A stretch of 14,503 nt of DNA, from NCBI GenBank assembly GCA_937925755.1, contig CALAMX010000133.1, positions 1-14,503 of the forward strand, read 5' to 3'. This document shows, piece by piece, positions 1 to 6,707 of this stretch. The notes below the pieces were generated by a model, which saw only the letters and a list, made by a program, of their open reading frames with translations, was not told where the DNA came from and did no database searches. The DNA comes from an uncultured Burkholderiales bacterium. GTDB taxonomy: Bacteria > Pseudomonadota > Gammaproteobacteria > Burkholderiales > Thiobacillaceae. Position 1 is the stretch's first letter. The number at the start of each line of letters is the position of its first letter. The position numbers and the translations under genes were made by a program.

Positions 1-549
1 ATGCTGTTCCAGTTCGGCGCTTTGTTCACCGACCTGTCGGTCTACGACAACGTGGCCTTCCAGTTGCGTGAGCACACCAACCTGCCCGAGGAGATGATCC
101 GCGACCTCGTGCTCATGAAGCTCAACGCGGTGGGATTGCGCGGCGCCCAGGACCTGATGCCGGCGGAACTATCCGGCGGGATGGCGCGACGGGTGGCACT
201 CGCACGCGCCATCGCGCTCGACCCCATGCTGATCCTGTATGACGAGCCCTTCGCCGGGCTGGACCCCATCTCGCTGGGCGTGGCTGGGGATCTGATCCGG
301 CGGCTCACCGACACCCTGGGCCTCACCTCGCTGGTGGTCACCCATGACGTACAGGAGTCGCTCAAGATCGTGGACTATGTCTACTTCATCTCCGAAGGGG
401 TGATCGTCGCCCAGGGCACCCCGCAGGACATCCGCGCCTCCGACCTGCCGTATGTCCATCAATTCGTGCACGGCGAGGAGGACGGGCCGGTGCCTTTCCA
501 CCACCCGGCGCCCGACTTTGCCGAGGAACTGGGGCTCGCGCATGCCTGA
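1..549 (+). CDS. mlaF: MlaF, ATPase of the Mla phospholipid transporter (C-terminal part; 5' end outside window)
   Basis: This is the ATP-hydrolysing subunit of the inner-membrane MlaFEDB complex, which moves phospholipids between the inner and outer membranes. The visible 182 residues carry a Q-loop glutamine (about residue 4), the ABC signature LSGGM at 57-61, Walker B LILYDEP at 77-83 with the catalytic Asp-Glu, the D-loop GLDP, and the switch histidine in VVTHD (H115). Walker A is missing because the window opens inside the gene. The ATG at position 1 matches the internal Met that precedes the Q-loop in this family, so it is not the true start. Full-length family members are about 265-270 residues. 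The stop overlaps the mlaE start. The MlaF assignment rests on the family-typical pattern around FQFGALF and on the mlaE, mlaD, mlaC and mlaB genes that follow. Confidence 0.95.
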   Translation: MLFQFGALFTDLSVYDNVAFQLREHTNLPEEMIRDLVLMKLNAVGLRGAQDLMPAELSGGMARRVALARAIALDPMLILYDEPFAGLDPISLGVAGDLIRRLTDTLGLTSLVVTHDVQESLKIVDYVYFISEGVIVAQGTPQDIRASDLPYVHQFVHGEEDGPVPFHHPAPDFAEELGLAHA

Positions 550-1336
550 GACGCTGATTACCCTACTGCGCCACTTAGGTGGACGTGTGATCCACTCGGT
601 CTGGCGCTTGGGGATGGCCACCCGCTTTTTCGCCCTCACCCTGCTCTATTCCGGCACCTGCGTGCGCCGCCCGCATCTGGTGGTCAAGGAGATCTTCTCC
701 GCCGGTGTACTCTCGCTCATCATCATCCTGGTCTCGGGGCTGTTCGTCGGCATGGTCCTAGGGTTACAGGGCTTTGAAACCCTGCAGACCTACGGCTCGG
801 AAGAGGCACTCGGTATCCTGGTGGCCCTCTCACTCGTGCGCGAGCTCGGGCCGGTGGTGGCGGCGCTGCTCTTCGCTAGCCGTGCCGGCTCGGCCATGAC
901 CGCGGAGATCGGCTTGATGAAGGCGACCGAACAGATCGCCGCCCTGGAGATGATGGCGGTGGACCCCATCGCCCGCGTGGTGGCGCCGCGTTTCTGGGGC
1001 GGCGTCATCTCCATGCCGCTGCTGGCCGCGCTGTTCTCCGCCATGGGCATCTTCGGCGGCTATCTGGTGGGCGTGGTGTTGATCGGGGTGGACGAGGGCG
1101 CCTTCTGGTCGCAGATGCAGGCGGCGGTGGACTTTCGCGACGACATCCTGAACGGTGTGATCAAGAGCGTGGTCTTCGGTGTGGTGGTCACGGTGATCGC
1201 GCTCTACGAGGGCTATGATGCACCGCCCACCGCAGAGGGGGTGTCGCGCGCCACCACCCGTACCGTGGTCAGCTCCAGCCTGGCCATCCTCGCGTGGGAC
1301 TTCGTCCTGACCTCTTTCATGTTCCGCGGAGTCTGA
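542..1336 (+). CDS. mlaE: MlaE, permease of the Mla phospholipid transporter
   Basis: This is the integral inner-membrane permease (MlaE/YrbE family) that pairs with MlaF ATPase and MlaD in the Mla lipid transport complex. It has 264 residues, the usual family length. The most conserved block is visible, beginning LVRELGPVVAALLFASRAGS and running on through an Ala/Glu/Met-rich segment to APRFWGG. Several hydrophobic membrane segments flank it, for example the one ending SGLFVGMVLGLQGF. The ATG at 542 was chosen because it gives the family-typical N-terminus and overlaps the mlaF stop by 8 nt. The frame stays open upstream to 452, but that stretch lies inside mlaF and is better explained as coding in mlaF's frame. 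The gene ends one base before the mlaD ATG, so the two are probably translationally coupled. Confidence 0.96.
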   Translation: MPETLITLLRHLGGRVIHSVWRLGMATRFFALTLLYSGTCVRRPHLVVKEIFSAGVLSLIIILVSGLFVGMVLGLQGFETLQTYGSEEALGILVALSLVRELGPVVAALLFASRAGSAMTAEIGLMKATEQIAALEMMAVDPIARVVAPRFWGGVISMPLLAALFSAMGIFGGYLVGVVLIGVDEGAFWSQMQAAVDFRDDILNGVIKSVVFGVVVTVIALYEGYDAPPTAEGVSRATTRTVVSSSLAILAWDFVLTSFMFRGV

Positions 1337-1337
1337 G

Positions 1338-1835
1338 ATGACCATGAAAAAAACGACCCTGGACCTATGGGTCGGCCTGTTCGTCGCCGCCGGCCTGGCG
1401 GCCTTGCTCTTCCTGGCCCTCAAGGTGGGCAGCTTCAGCGCCTTCGAGGCGGGCAAGACCTACACGGTCACCGCCTCTTTCGCCAACATTGGGGGCTTGA
1501 AGGTCCGCGCCCCGGTCAAGAGCGCCGGCGTGGTGGTGGGGCGGGTGACCGACATCCGCTTCGACAACACGACCTACGAGGCGGTGGTCACCTTGAGCAT
1601 CGGCCACCCGTACAAATTCCCCACGGATACCACCGCCGCCATCATGACCTCGGGCCTGCTAGGTGAGCAGTACGTGGCCCTGGAGGCGGGCGGCTCAGAG
1701 AAGATGTTGTCCAATGGCGACAGGATCCGCTTGACCCAGGGGGCCATCGTCCTCGAGGACCTGATCGGCAAATTCCTTTACAGCAAGGCCGAGGAAGGCG
1801 GTGGCGGCGGCGCCAGACCCGCTGACGGCCCTTGA
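1338..1835 (+). CDS. mlaD: MlaD, MCE-domain substrate-binding subunit of the Mla transporter
   Basis: MlaD anchors in the inner membrane and forms a hexameric MCE ring in the periplasm that receives phospholipid for the MlaFEB core. The 165-residue protein starts with a short basic stretch (MTMKKTT) and one transmembrane helix (about residues 8-30). A single MCE domain follows, recognisable from FANIGGLKVRAPVKSAGVVVG and, further on, GLLGEQYVALE. The C-terminus is a helix followed by a glycine-rich tail (GGGGGARPADGP), which is probably disordered. The ATG at 1338 is used; an ATG two codons later (1344) is also possible. The length fits the family. In many betaproteobacteria the lipoprotein gene mlaA follows here, but in this window mlaC follows directly after a 63-nt gap. 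Confidence 0.95.
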   Translation: MTMKKTTLDLWVGLFVAAGLAALLFLALKVGSFSAFEAGKTYTVTASFANIGGLKVRAPVKSAGVVVGRVTDIRFDNTTYEAVVTLSIGHPYKFPTDTTAAIMTSGLLGEQYVALEAGGSEKMLSNGDRIRLTQGAIVLEDLIGKFLYSKAEEGGGGGARPADGP

Positions 1836-1870
1836 CGCCGGCAGCGGTTGGCGCCAGATTGGCAACATCA

Positions 1871-1886
1871 GTATTTGCTCAAATAC
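1871..1886. repeat. Perfect 16-bp palindrome (7-bp arms, 2-nt centre) just upstream of mlaC
   Basis: GTATTTG and CAAATAC are exact inverted complements separated by CT. The element is AT-rich against a GC-rich background and ends immediately before the weak Shine-Dalgarno AGG (1887-1889) of mlaC. It is either a protein-binding palindrome or an RNA hairpin that could affect mlaC translation. It is not followed by a T-run, so it does not look like an intrinsic terminator. Confidence 0.6.
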
Positions 1887-1898
1887 AGGTAGACACGC

Positions 1899-2519
1899 AT
1901 GTTGAACGTCTTACTGAGCCTCCTGCTGACCCTGGTGGTCCCGCTCGTGCTCGGCAGCCAAGCCCTCGCGGCCGAGGTCATACCACCCGACGTGCTCGCC
2001 CGCAACACTACCCACGAAGTCATCGAGATCGTCAAGCGCGACCGTGAGATCCGTGCGGGCAATGCGCAGAAGATCTACGAACTGGTGGATGCCAAAGTCT
2101 TGCCGCATTTCGACTTTCGGCAAATGACCCAACTGGCGGTGGGGCGCAACTGGGCGCAGGCTACCCCAGAGCAGCAGCAGCGCCTCGTCGCGGAGTTCCG
2201 CGCCCTGCTGGTACGTACGTACGCCGCCTCGATCGCCAGCGTGGCGGACTATCGCATCGACTTCAAGCCGCTGCGCATGCGGCCGGGCGACAGCGATGTG
2301 ACCGTCAGCACCGAGGTCAGCCGCCCGGGTTCGACGCCGATCACCATCGATTACCGCATGGAGCGCCAGGCGGACGGCTGGAAGGTGTACGACGTACTGG
2401 TGGACAACGTGAGCCTGGTCACCACCTATCGCAACTCCTTCAACAGCGAGGTGCGGCGCGGCGGCATCGACGGCTTGATCGCAGCGCTGGCGCGGCGTAA
2501 CCGTTCGGCGACCAACTAA
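1899..2519 (+). CDS. mlaC: MlaC, periplasmic phospholipid-binding shuttle protein
   Basis: MlaC carries phospholipid across the periplasm between the outer-membrane MlaA complex and inner-membrane MlaFEDB. The 206-residue product starts with a hydrophobic segment and an Ala-rich likely cleavage site (SQALAAE, cut near residue 24-25). The MlaC/Ttg2D domain follows, with family features such as VLPHFDFRQMTQLAVGRNW and, near the end, a DGWKVYDVLVDNVSLV-type segment followed by YRNSF. An in-frame TAG at 1890-1892 fixes the ATG at 1899 as the first usable ATG. The signal peptide has no Lys or Arg before the hydrophobic core (MLNVLLSLLL), which is unusual. The ribosome-binding site is weak (AGG at 1887-1889, 9 nt away) and directly follows the palindrome at 1871-1886. 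mlaB starts 5 nt after the stop. Confidence 0.95.
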   Translation: MLNVLLSLLLTLVVPLVLGSQALAAEVIPPDVLARNTTHEVIEIVKRDREIRAGNAQKIYELVDAKVLPHFDFRQMTQLAVGRNWAQATPEQQQRLVAEFRALLVRTYAASIASVADYRIDFKPLRMRPGDSDVTVSTEVSRPGSTPITIDYRMERQADGWKVYDVLVDNVSLVTTYRNSFNSEVRRGGIDGLIAALARRNRSATN

Positions 2520-2524
2520 AGCCC

Positions 2525-2797
2525 ATGCGGCGTGATGGTCAGGTCCTGTACTTGGAGGAGGCGCTCACGCTCGAGCGCGCCCATCAGCTACTCAGCCTGG
2601 GTGCCGAGGCGATCGCCCAGGGGGTGACCGAGGTCGATTTTGCCAGGGTCGGCAAGGTCGATTCCTCTGCCTTGAGCCTCATGCTCGCCTGGCGGCGGCG
2701 TGCCCAGGCGGCCGGTCGCCGTCTCGAGTTCCGCAATGTGCCCGACAGCCTGATTAGCCTTGCCCGCCTCTACGGCGTGGATACGCTCTTGCGCTAA
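2525..2797 (+). CDS. mlaB: MlaB, STAS-domain subunit of the Mla transporter
   Basis: This is a 90-residue cytoplasmic STAS-domain protein that binds and stabilises the MlaF ATPase in the Mla complex. The STAS fold is suggested by alternating strands and helices and by the conserved VGKVDSSALSLML segment (residues about 42-54), whose serine lies where the phosphorylatable residue of anti-sigma-factor antagonists sits. The length is right for a single STAS domain (E. coli MlaB is about 97 residues). The position as last gene of the mla cluster, 5 nt after mlaC, supports MlaB over a generic anti-sigma antagonist. No clear Shine-Dalgarno precedes the ATG, so translation is probably coupled to mlaC. 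Confidence 0.9.
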   Translation: MRRDGQVLYLEEALTLERAHQLLSLGAEAIAQGVTEVDFARVGKVDSSALSLMLAWRRRAQAAGRRLEFRNVPDSLISLARLYGVDTLLR

Positions 2798-2836
2798 CCC
2801 GTCTGGCGGTGTCGGTCCGAACCTCGGTATGACCCG

Positions 2837-3739
2837 ATGACTGCGGCCATCCGCGCCCGTGCGTTGGAAAAACGCTACAAGGACGTGCATGCCCTGCGCG
2901 GCATCGACCTGACCGTGGAGCAAGGTGAGTTCTTCGCCCTGCTCGGTCCCAACGGCGCCGGCAAGACCACCTTCATCAGCATCCTAGCGGGGCTCGCCCG
3001 CGCCACAGCGGGTCGCGCCGAGGTCATGGGTCACGACGTGCTCGATGACTATCGCGCCGCCCGCCGCCTACTGGGCGTGGTGCCGCAGGAGCTGGTGTTC
3101 GACCCCTTCTTCACGGTGCGCGAGACCCTGCGCATTCAGTCGGGCTATTATGGGTTGCGGCACAACGACGACTGGATCGACGAACTGCTCGTCCACCTGG
3201 GCCTCGAGGACCAGGCCGACACCAACATGCGGCGGTTGTCGGGCGGCATGAAGCGGCGTGTGCTGGTGGCCCAGGCGCTGGTGCACCGGCCGCCGGTGAT
3301 CGTACTCGACGAGCCCACCGCCGGCGTGGACGTCGAGCTGCGCCAGAGCCTCTGGGCCTTCATCCGGCGCCTCAACCGTGAAGGCCACACCATCCTGCTC
3401 ACCACCCACTACCTGGAGGAGGCCGAGGCCTTGTGCGAGCGCGTGGCCATGCTCAAACAGGGACGCATCGTCGCTCTCGACCACACCGCGCGACTCTTGA
3501 GTTGCGAGGCAGAACGCCGTCTGGAACTTAAGCTCGATCCGCCGTACCTGCCTGCGCAACTCAGACGTTGGCTGATCGAATGCCGCGACGGGCGCTACTG
3601 CCTGCGCCTGACCGATTATGCCGAGATCGAGACGGTGCTGGCCAGCCTACGCGCGGCGGGCATCCGCGTGCAGGACATGACGATCGCTAAGGCCGATCTG
3701 GAGGACGTCTTCTTGCGCGTAATGGCGCAACAGGGTTGA
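2837..3739 (+). CDS. ABC transporter ATP-binding protein, YadG-like (ABC-2 exporter ATPase)
   Basis: This is the ATPase of a two-gene ABC-2 type exporter; the substrate is unknown. The 300-residue protein has Walker A GPNGAGKT (37-44), signature LSGGM (134-138), Walker B VIVLDEPTAG (154-163), and switch histidine H191 in LLTTHYLEEAE, a pattern typical of the CcmA/DrrA/YadG group. A C-terminal domain of about 90 residues follows and ends in ADLEDVFLRVMAQQG, which is usual for ABC-2 exporter ATPases. It starts 39 nt after mlaB and stops 3 nt before the permease gene. The ATG at 2837 gives the expected N-terminus; another ATG 7 bases upstream is in a frame that stops at once. The same pair sits between the mla genes and ibaG/murA in other betaproteobacteria, which suggests but does not prove an envelope role. 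Confidence 0.93.
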   Translation: MTAAIRARALEKRYKDVHALRGIDLTVEQGEFFALLGPNGAGKTTFISILAGLARATAGRAEVMGHDVLDDYRAARRLLGVVPQELVFDPFFTVRETLRIQSGYYGLRHNDDWIDELLVHLGLEDQADTNMRRLSGGMKRRVLVAQALVHRPPVIVLDEPTAGVDVELRQSLWAFIRRLNREGHTILLTTHYLEEAEALCERVAMLKQGRIVALDHTARLLSCEAERRLELKLDPPYLPAQLRRWLIECRDGRYCLRLTDYAEIETVLASLRAAGIRVQDMTIAKADLEDVFLRVMAQQG

Positions 3740-3742
3740 GGC

Positions 3743-4498
3743 ATGACCGGCTTTACTACGCTGTTTCACAAAGAACTGCTGCGCTTCTGGAAGGTGATGC
3801 TGCAGACCGTGGCGGCGCCGATCCTCACGGCGCTGCTTTACTTGCTGATCTTCTCGCACGTGCTGGAAGAACACGTGCAGGTCTATCCCGGCGTATCCTA
3901 CACCGCCTTTCTCATGCCGGGCCTGATCATGATGTCGGTGCTGCAGAACGCCTTCGCCAATTCCTCCTCCAGCCTGATCCAGTCGAAGATCACCGGCAAC
4001 ATCGTCTTCGTGCTGCTGCCACCGCTGTCCTATGTCGAATTCTTCCTCGCCTATCTCCTGGCGGCGATGGTGCGCGGGCTGGTGGTGGGCCTTGGTGTCG
4101 GTCTGGTGGGACTCGTCTTCACCGATCTCACACTCGTCCACCCGTTGTGGATGCTCGCCTTCGCTCTGTCGGCCAGCGCGGTGTTTGGCACAATCGGCAT
4201 CCTCGCTGGGATCTGGGCGGAGAAGTTCGACCACCTGGCCGGCATCCAGAACTTTCTGATCGTGCCGCTCACCTTCCTGTCCGGGGTGTTCTATTCGATC
4301 CATTCGCTGCCGCCTTTCTGGCAGAAGGTTTCACACTGGAACCCCGTTTTCTACATGATCGACGGCTTTCGCTATGGCTTCTTCGGCCAATCCGACATGC
4401 CGCCGGGCATCGGTATGGCGGTGGTGCTGCCCTGTGTGCTCGTGCTCACGGGGATCACTTTGCTGCTGCTCGAGCGCGGCTATAAACTGCGGCATTGA
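3743..4498 (+). CDS. ABC-2 type permease, YadH-like
   Basis: This is the membrane subunit partner of the preceding YadG-like ATPase. The 251-residue protein begins MTGFTTLFHKELLRFWKV, an amphipathic N-terminus typical of ABC-2 permeases. About six hydrophobic segments follow, including PILTALLYLLIFSHVL, MPGLIMMSVLQNAF and IGMAVVLPCVLVLTGITLLL. The ABC-2 signature region is visible in FLIVPLTFLSGVFYSIHSLP (about residues 171-190) and in a following HWNPVFYMIDGFRYGFFG. It starts 3 nt after the ATPase stop, so the pair is co-translated. A long overlapping frame at 3736-4485 is a GC-rich shadow of this gene. Substrate and phenotype cannot be told from the sequence. Confidence 0.93.
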   Translation: MTGFTTLFHKELLRFWKVMLQTVAAPILTALLYLLIFSHVLEEHVQVYPGVSYTAFLMPGLIMMSVLQNAFANSSSSLIQSKITGNIVFVLLPPLSYVEFFLAYLLAAMVRGLVVGLGVGLVGLVFTDLTLVHPLWMLAFALSASAVFGTIGILAGIWAEKFDHLAGIQNFLIVPLTFLSGVFYSIHSLPPFWQKVSHWNPVFYMIDGFRYGFFGQSDMPPGIGMAVVLPCVLVLTGITLLLLERGYKLRH

Positions 4499-4518
4499 CC
4501 TTCTTCGAAGAGTCCACC

Positions 4519-4773
4519 ATGGTGACACCCGAACAGATCGAAGCCTGGATCCGCGCTGGCCTCGCCTGCGAACACTTGCAGGTGACCGGCGACGGCCAGC
4601 ATTTCGAGGCCGTCATCGTCTCGCCCGAGTTCCGCGGCAAGCTGCCGGTCGCGCGCCACCAGCGCGTCTATGCCGCCCTGGGTGAGCGCATGAAGACCGA
4701 CATCCACGCCCTGTCCATGCAGACCTTCACCCCGGAGGAATGGGCCGAGCGCCAGAAGGCGGCACATGGATAA
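4519..4773 (+). CDS. ibaG: IbaG/BolA-family protein
   Basis: This is a small BolA-family protein. Relatives bind Fe-S clusters with monothiol glutaredoxins, and IbaG was named for an acid-stress role in E. coli. From the ATG at 4519 the product is 84 residues, the same length as E. coli IbaG. The BolA core is seen in FEAVIVSPEFRGKLPVARHQ, followed by VYAALGERM, and in IHALSMQTFTPEEW near the C-terminus, including the conserved histidines in ARHQ and IHAL. The frame stays open to a TTG at 4495, but 4519 has a purine-rich GAAGAG ahead of it and gives the family length. The gene overlaps murA by 8 nt, an arrangement (ibaG-murA) conserved widely in proteobacteria. Confidence 0.92.
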   Translation: MVTPEQIEAWIRAGLACEHLQVTGDGQHFEAVIVSPEFRGKLPVARHQRVYAALGERMKTDIHALSMQTFTPEEWAERQKAAHG

Positions 4774-6031
4774 ACTGGTGATCACTGGCGGCCGCCGCTT
4801 GCAGGGCGAGATCGCCATCTCCGGTGCCAAGAACGCGGCGCTGCCGCTCATGTGCGCGGCGCTACTCACCCGTGAGCCAGTGACGCTGACCAACGTGCCG
4901 GCTTTGAACGACATCCGCACCATGCTCAAGCTGCTGCAGCAGATGGGCGTGCGGGTGGCACGCGAGGGGGATACGGTGACCCTGGCGGCGGCCCAGCTCG
5001 ACAACCCGTTCGCTCCCTACGAGCTGGTCAAGACGATGCGCGCCGCCATCCTAGTGCTCGGCCCCCTGGTGGCGCGGCATGGCGAGGCGCGGGTGTCGCT
5101 GCCCGGTGGTTGCGCCATTGGCGCACGGCCCGTCGAACAGCACATCAAGGGCCTCGCGGCCATGGGTGCAGAGATCTCGGTCGAGCACGGTTACATCCAC
5201 GCCCACGCCACGCGGCTCAAGGGTGCGCGCATCTTCACCGACATGGTCACCGTCACCGGTACCGAGAACCTGATGATGGCGGCCTGTCTTGCCCAAGGCG
5301 AGACGGTGATCGAGAACGCCGCGCGCGAGCCCGAGGTGGTGGACCTCGCCCAGTGCCTCAACGCCATGGGCGCGCGGGTGAGCGGCGCGGGTACCGACGT
5401 CATCCGCATCCATGGGGTCGAGCGGCTGCACGGCGCCACCCACCGCATCATGCCCGATCGCATCGAGACCGGGACCTACCTCGCCGCCGCCGCCATCACC
5501 GGTGGCGAGGTGCGGCTCACGGGCACCTCGGCCGGCTATCTCGATGCGGTGATCGACAAGCTCATGGATGCCGGCTGTGAGATCGTCAGTGAAAAGGCCC
5601 TCAACCACGAGGCCATCCACCTGCGCGCACCACCGCGCCTCAAAGCCGTGTCGATCCGCACCGCGCCCTACCCGGCCTTTCCCACCGACATGCAGGCGCA
5701 ATTCATGGCGCTGAACTCAGTGGCCGAAGGCACGGCGGTGATTCGCGAGACCATCTTCGAAAACCGCTTCATGCACGCCGTAGAGCTCACCCGTCTGGGG
5801 GCGGACATCCGCATCGACGGCAACACGGCGGTGGTGACCGGTGTGGACAAGCTCACCGGCGCCACCGTCATGGCCACGGACCTCAGAGCCTCGGCCAGCC
5901 TGGTCATCGCCGGCCTGGTCGCCGAGGGCGAGACCGTGGTGGACCGTATCTATCACCTGGATCGCGGTTACGAGCGACTGGAAGAAAAGCTCGCCGCACT
6001 CGGAGCCCTCATAAGACGCGTGCAATCATGA
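4766..6031 (+). CDS. murA: MurA, UDP-N-acetylglucosamine 1-carboxyvinyltransferase
   Basis: MurA transfers enolpyruvate from phosphoenolpyruvate to UDP-GlcNAc, the first committed step of peptidoglycan synthesis, in the cytoplasm. The 421-residue length matches the family (419 in E. coli). Key residues are present: Lys22-Asn23 in ISGAKNAALP, and the catalytic cysteine C116 in LPGGCAIGARPVEQHIKG. Because this residue is Cys and not Asp, the enzyme should be of the fosfomycin-sensitive type. Other conserved parts are TVTGTENLMMAA and PAFPTDMQAQFMAL. The start overlaps the ibaG stop by 8 nt, and the stop overlaps the hisG start (ATGA). The gene is intact. Confidence 0.98.
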   Translation: MDKLVITGGRRLQGEIAISGAKNAALPLMCAALLTREPVTLTNVPALNDIRTMLKLLQQMGVRVAREGDTVTLAAAQLDNPFAPYELVKTMRAAILVLGPLVARHGEARVSLPGGCAIGARPVEQHIKGLAAMGAEISVEHGYIHAHATRLKGARIFTDMVTVTGTENLMMAACLAQGETVIENAAREPEVVDLAQCLNAMGARVSGAGTDVIRIHGVERLHGATHRIMPDRIETGTYLAAAAITGGEVRLTGTSAGYLDAVIDKLMDAGCEIVSEKALNHEAIHLRAPPRLKAVSIRTAPYPAFPTDMQAQFMALNSVAEGTAVIRETIFENRFMHAVELTRLGADIRIDGNTAVVTGVDKLTGATVMATDLRASASLVIAGLVAEGETVVDRIYHLDRGYERLEEKLAALGALIRRVQS

Positions 6032-6666
6032 GCATCACCCTCGCCCTGTCCAAGGGCCGCATCTTCGAAGAGACCCTGCCACTGCTCGCCGCCGCCGGCA
6101 TCGAGCCCACGGAGGACCCGGAGCGCTCACGTAAGCTGATCATCGCCACCAACCGGCCGGACGTGCGCCTGATCATCGTACGCGCCACTGACGTGCCGAC
6201 CTACGTCCAGCATGGGGCGGCCGACCTGGGCGTGGCCGGCAAGGACGTGCTGATGGAGCACGGCGGCGAGGGCCTGTATCAGCCGGTGGACCTCAACATC
6301 GCCCGCTGCCGCATGATGGTCGCCGCCCCGCTCGGCTTCGATTACGAGGCTGCGGTGCGGCGTGGGGCGCGGCTGCGGGTAGCGACCAAGTATGTGCAGA
6401 CCGCGCGCCTGTTCTTCGCCGCCAAAGGGGTGCACGTCGATCTGATCAAGCTTTACGGGTCGATGGAGCTCGCCCCCCTGGTGGGGCTGGCCGACGTCAT
6501 CGTCGATTTGGTCTCCACCGGCGGCACGCTCAAGGCCAACAACCTCGCCGCAGTGGAGGAGATCGCCCCGATTAGCTCGCGCCTGATCGTCAACCAGGCC
6601 GCGCTCAAGCTCAAACACCGGCAACTGCAGCCCATCATCGACGCCTTCCGCCGAGCAGCGGCCTGA
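6028..6666 (+). CDS. hisG: HisG, ATP phosphoribosyltransferase catalytic subunit (short form)
   Basis: HisG joins ATP and phosphoribosyl pyrophosphate, the first reaction of histidine biosynthesis. The 212-residue protein is the short form (HisG-S), lacking the C-terminal regulatory domain of the roughly 300-residue long form. Recognisable parts are ITLALSKGRIFEETLPLL at the N-terminus, HGAADLGVAGKDVL, and the phosphoribosyl-binding segment ADVIVDLVSTGGTLKANNL. Short-form enzymes work as a hetero-octamer with HisZ, a histidyl-tRNA-synthetase-like regulator, and take their histidine feedback through it. No hisZ is in this window, so it should lie elsewhere. The ATG overlaps the murA stop (ATGA). 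Confidence 0.97.
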   Translation: MSITLALSKGRIFEETLPLLAAAGIEPTEDPERSRKLIIATNRPDVRLIIVRATDVPTYVQHGAADLGVAGKDVLMEHGGEGLYQPVDLNIARCRMMVAAPLGFDYEAAVRRGARLRVATKYVQTARLFFAAKGVHVDLIKLYGSMELAPLVGLADVIVDLVSTGGTLKANNLAAVEEIAPISSRLIVNQAALKLKHRQLQPIIDAFRRAAA

Positions 6667-6674
6667 GTTCGGCA

Positions 6675-6680
6675 TATAAT
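6675..6680 (+). promoter_or_regulatory. Candidate -10 box (TATAAT) ahead of hisD
   Basis: An exact TATAAT lies in the 41-nt hisG-hisD gap, with its last base 27 nt before the hisD ATG, in an otherwise GC-rich region. No TTGACA-like -35 hexamer is found at 16-18 nt upstream (the place reads CGAGCA), and there is no TGn extension. It could be an internal, activator-dependent promoter that transcribes hisD and downstream genes separately from hisG, or it could be chance. Confidence 0.35.
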
Positions 6681-6707
6681 GCAACCGACCCCTGCGCCAT
6701 ACCTGTC

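Noticed and set aside
1..3. ATG at the first base as the true start of mlaF
   Set aside because: Walker A would be missing, and the Met matches an internal family position before the Q-loop; the window simply begins within the gene.
830..1456. A 208-codon minus-strand open frame across mlaE and mlaD
   Set aside because: It is antisense to two well-recognised genes, with His/Arg-rich low-complexity product and no start signal.
3647..4303. A 218-codon minus-strand open frame across the ABC exporter genes
   Set aside because: It is rich in His/Gln/Asp as expected for antisense of GC-rich membrane genes; no family resemblance.
3736..4485. A 249-codon open frame overlapping the YadH-like permease
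   Set aside because: Its translation is Arg/Ala/Gly/His-rich with no family pattern, while the frame at 3743-4498 gives a clear ABC-2 permease. It is a GC-rich shadow.
5051..5701. A 216-codon minus-strand open frame within murA
   Set aside because: It lies wholly antisense to an intact murA and has a repetitive His/Gly/Asp composition.
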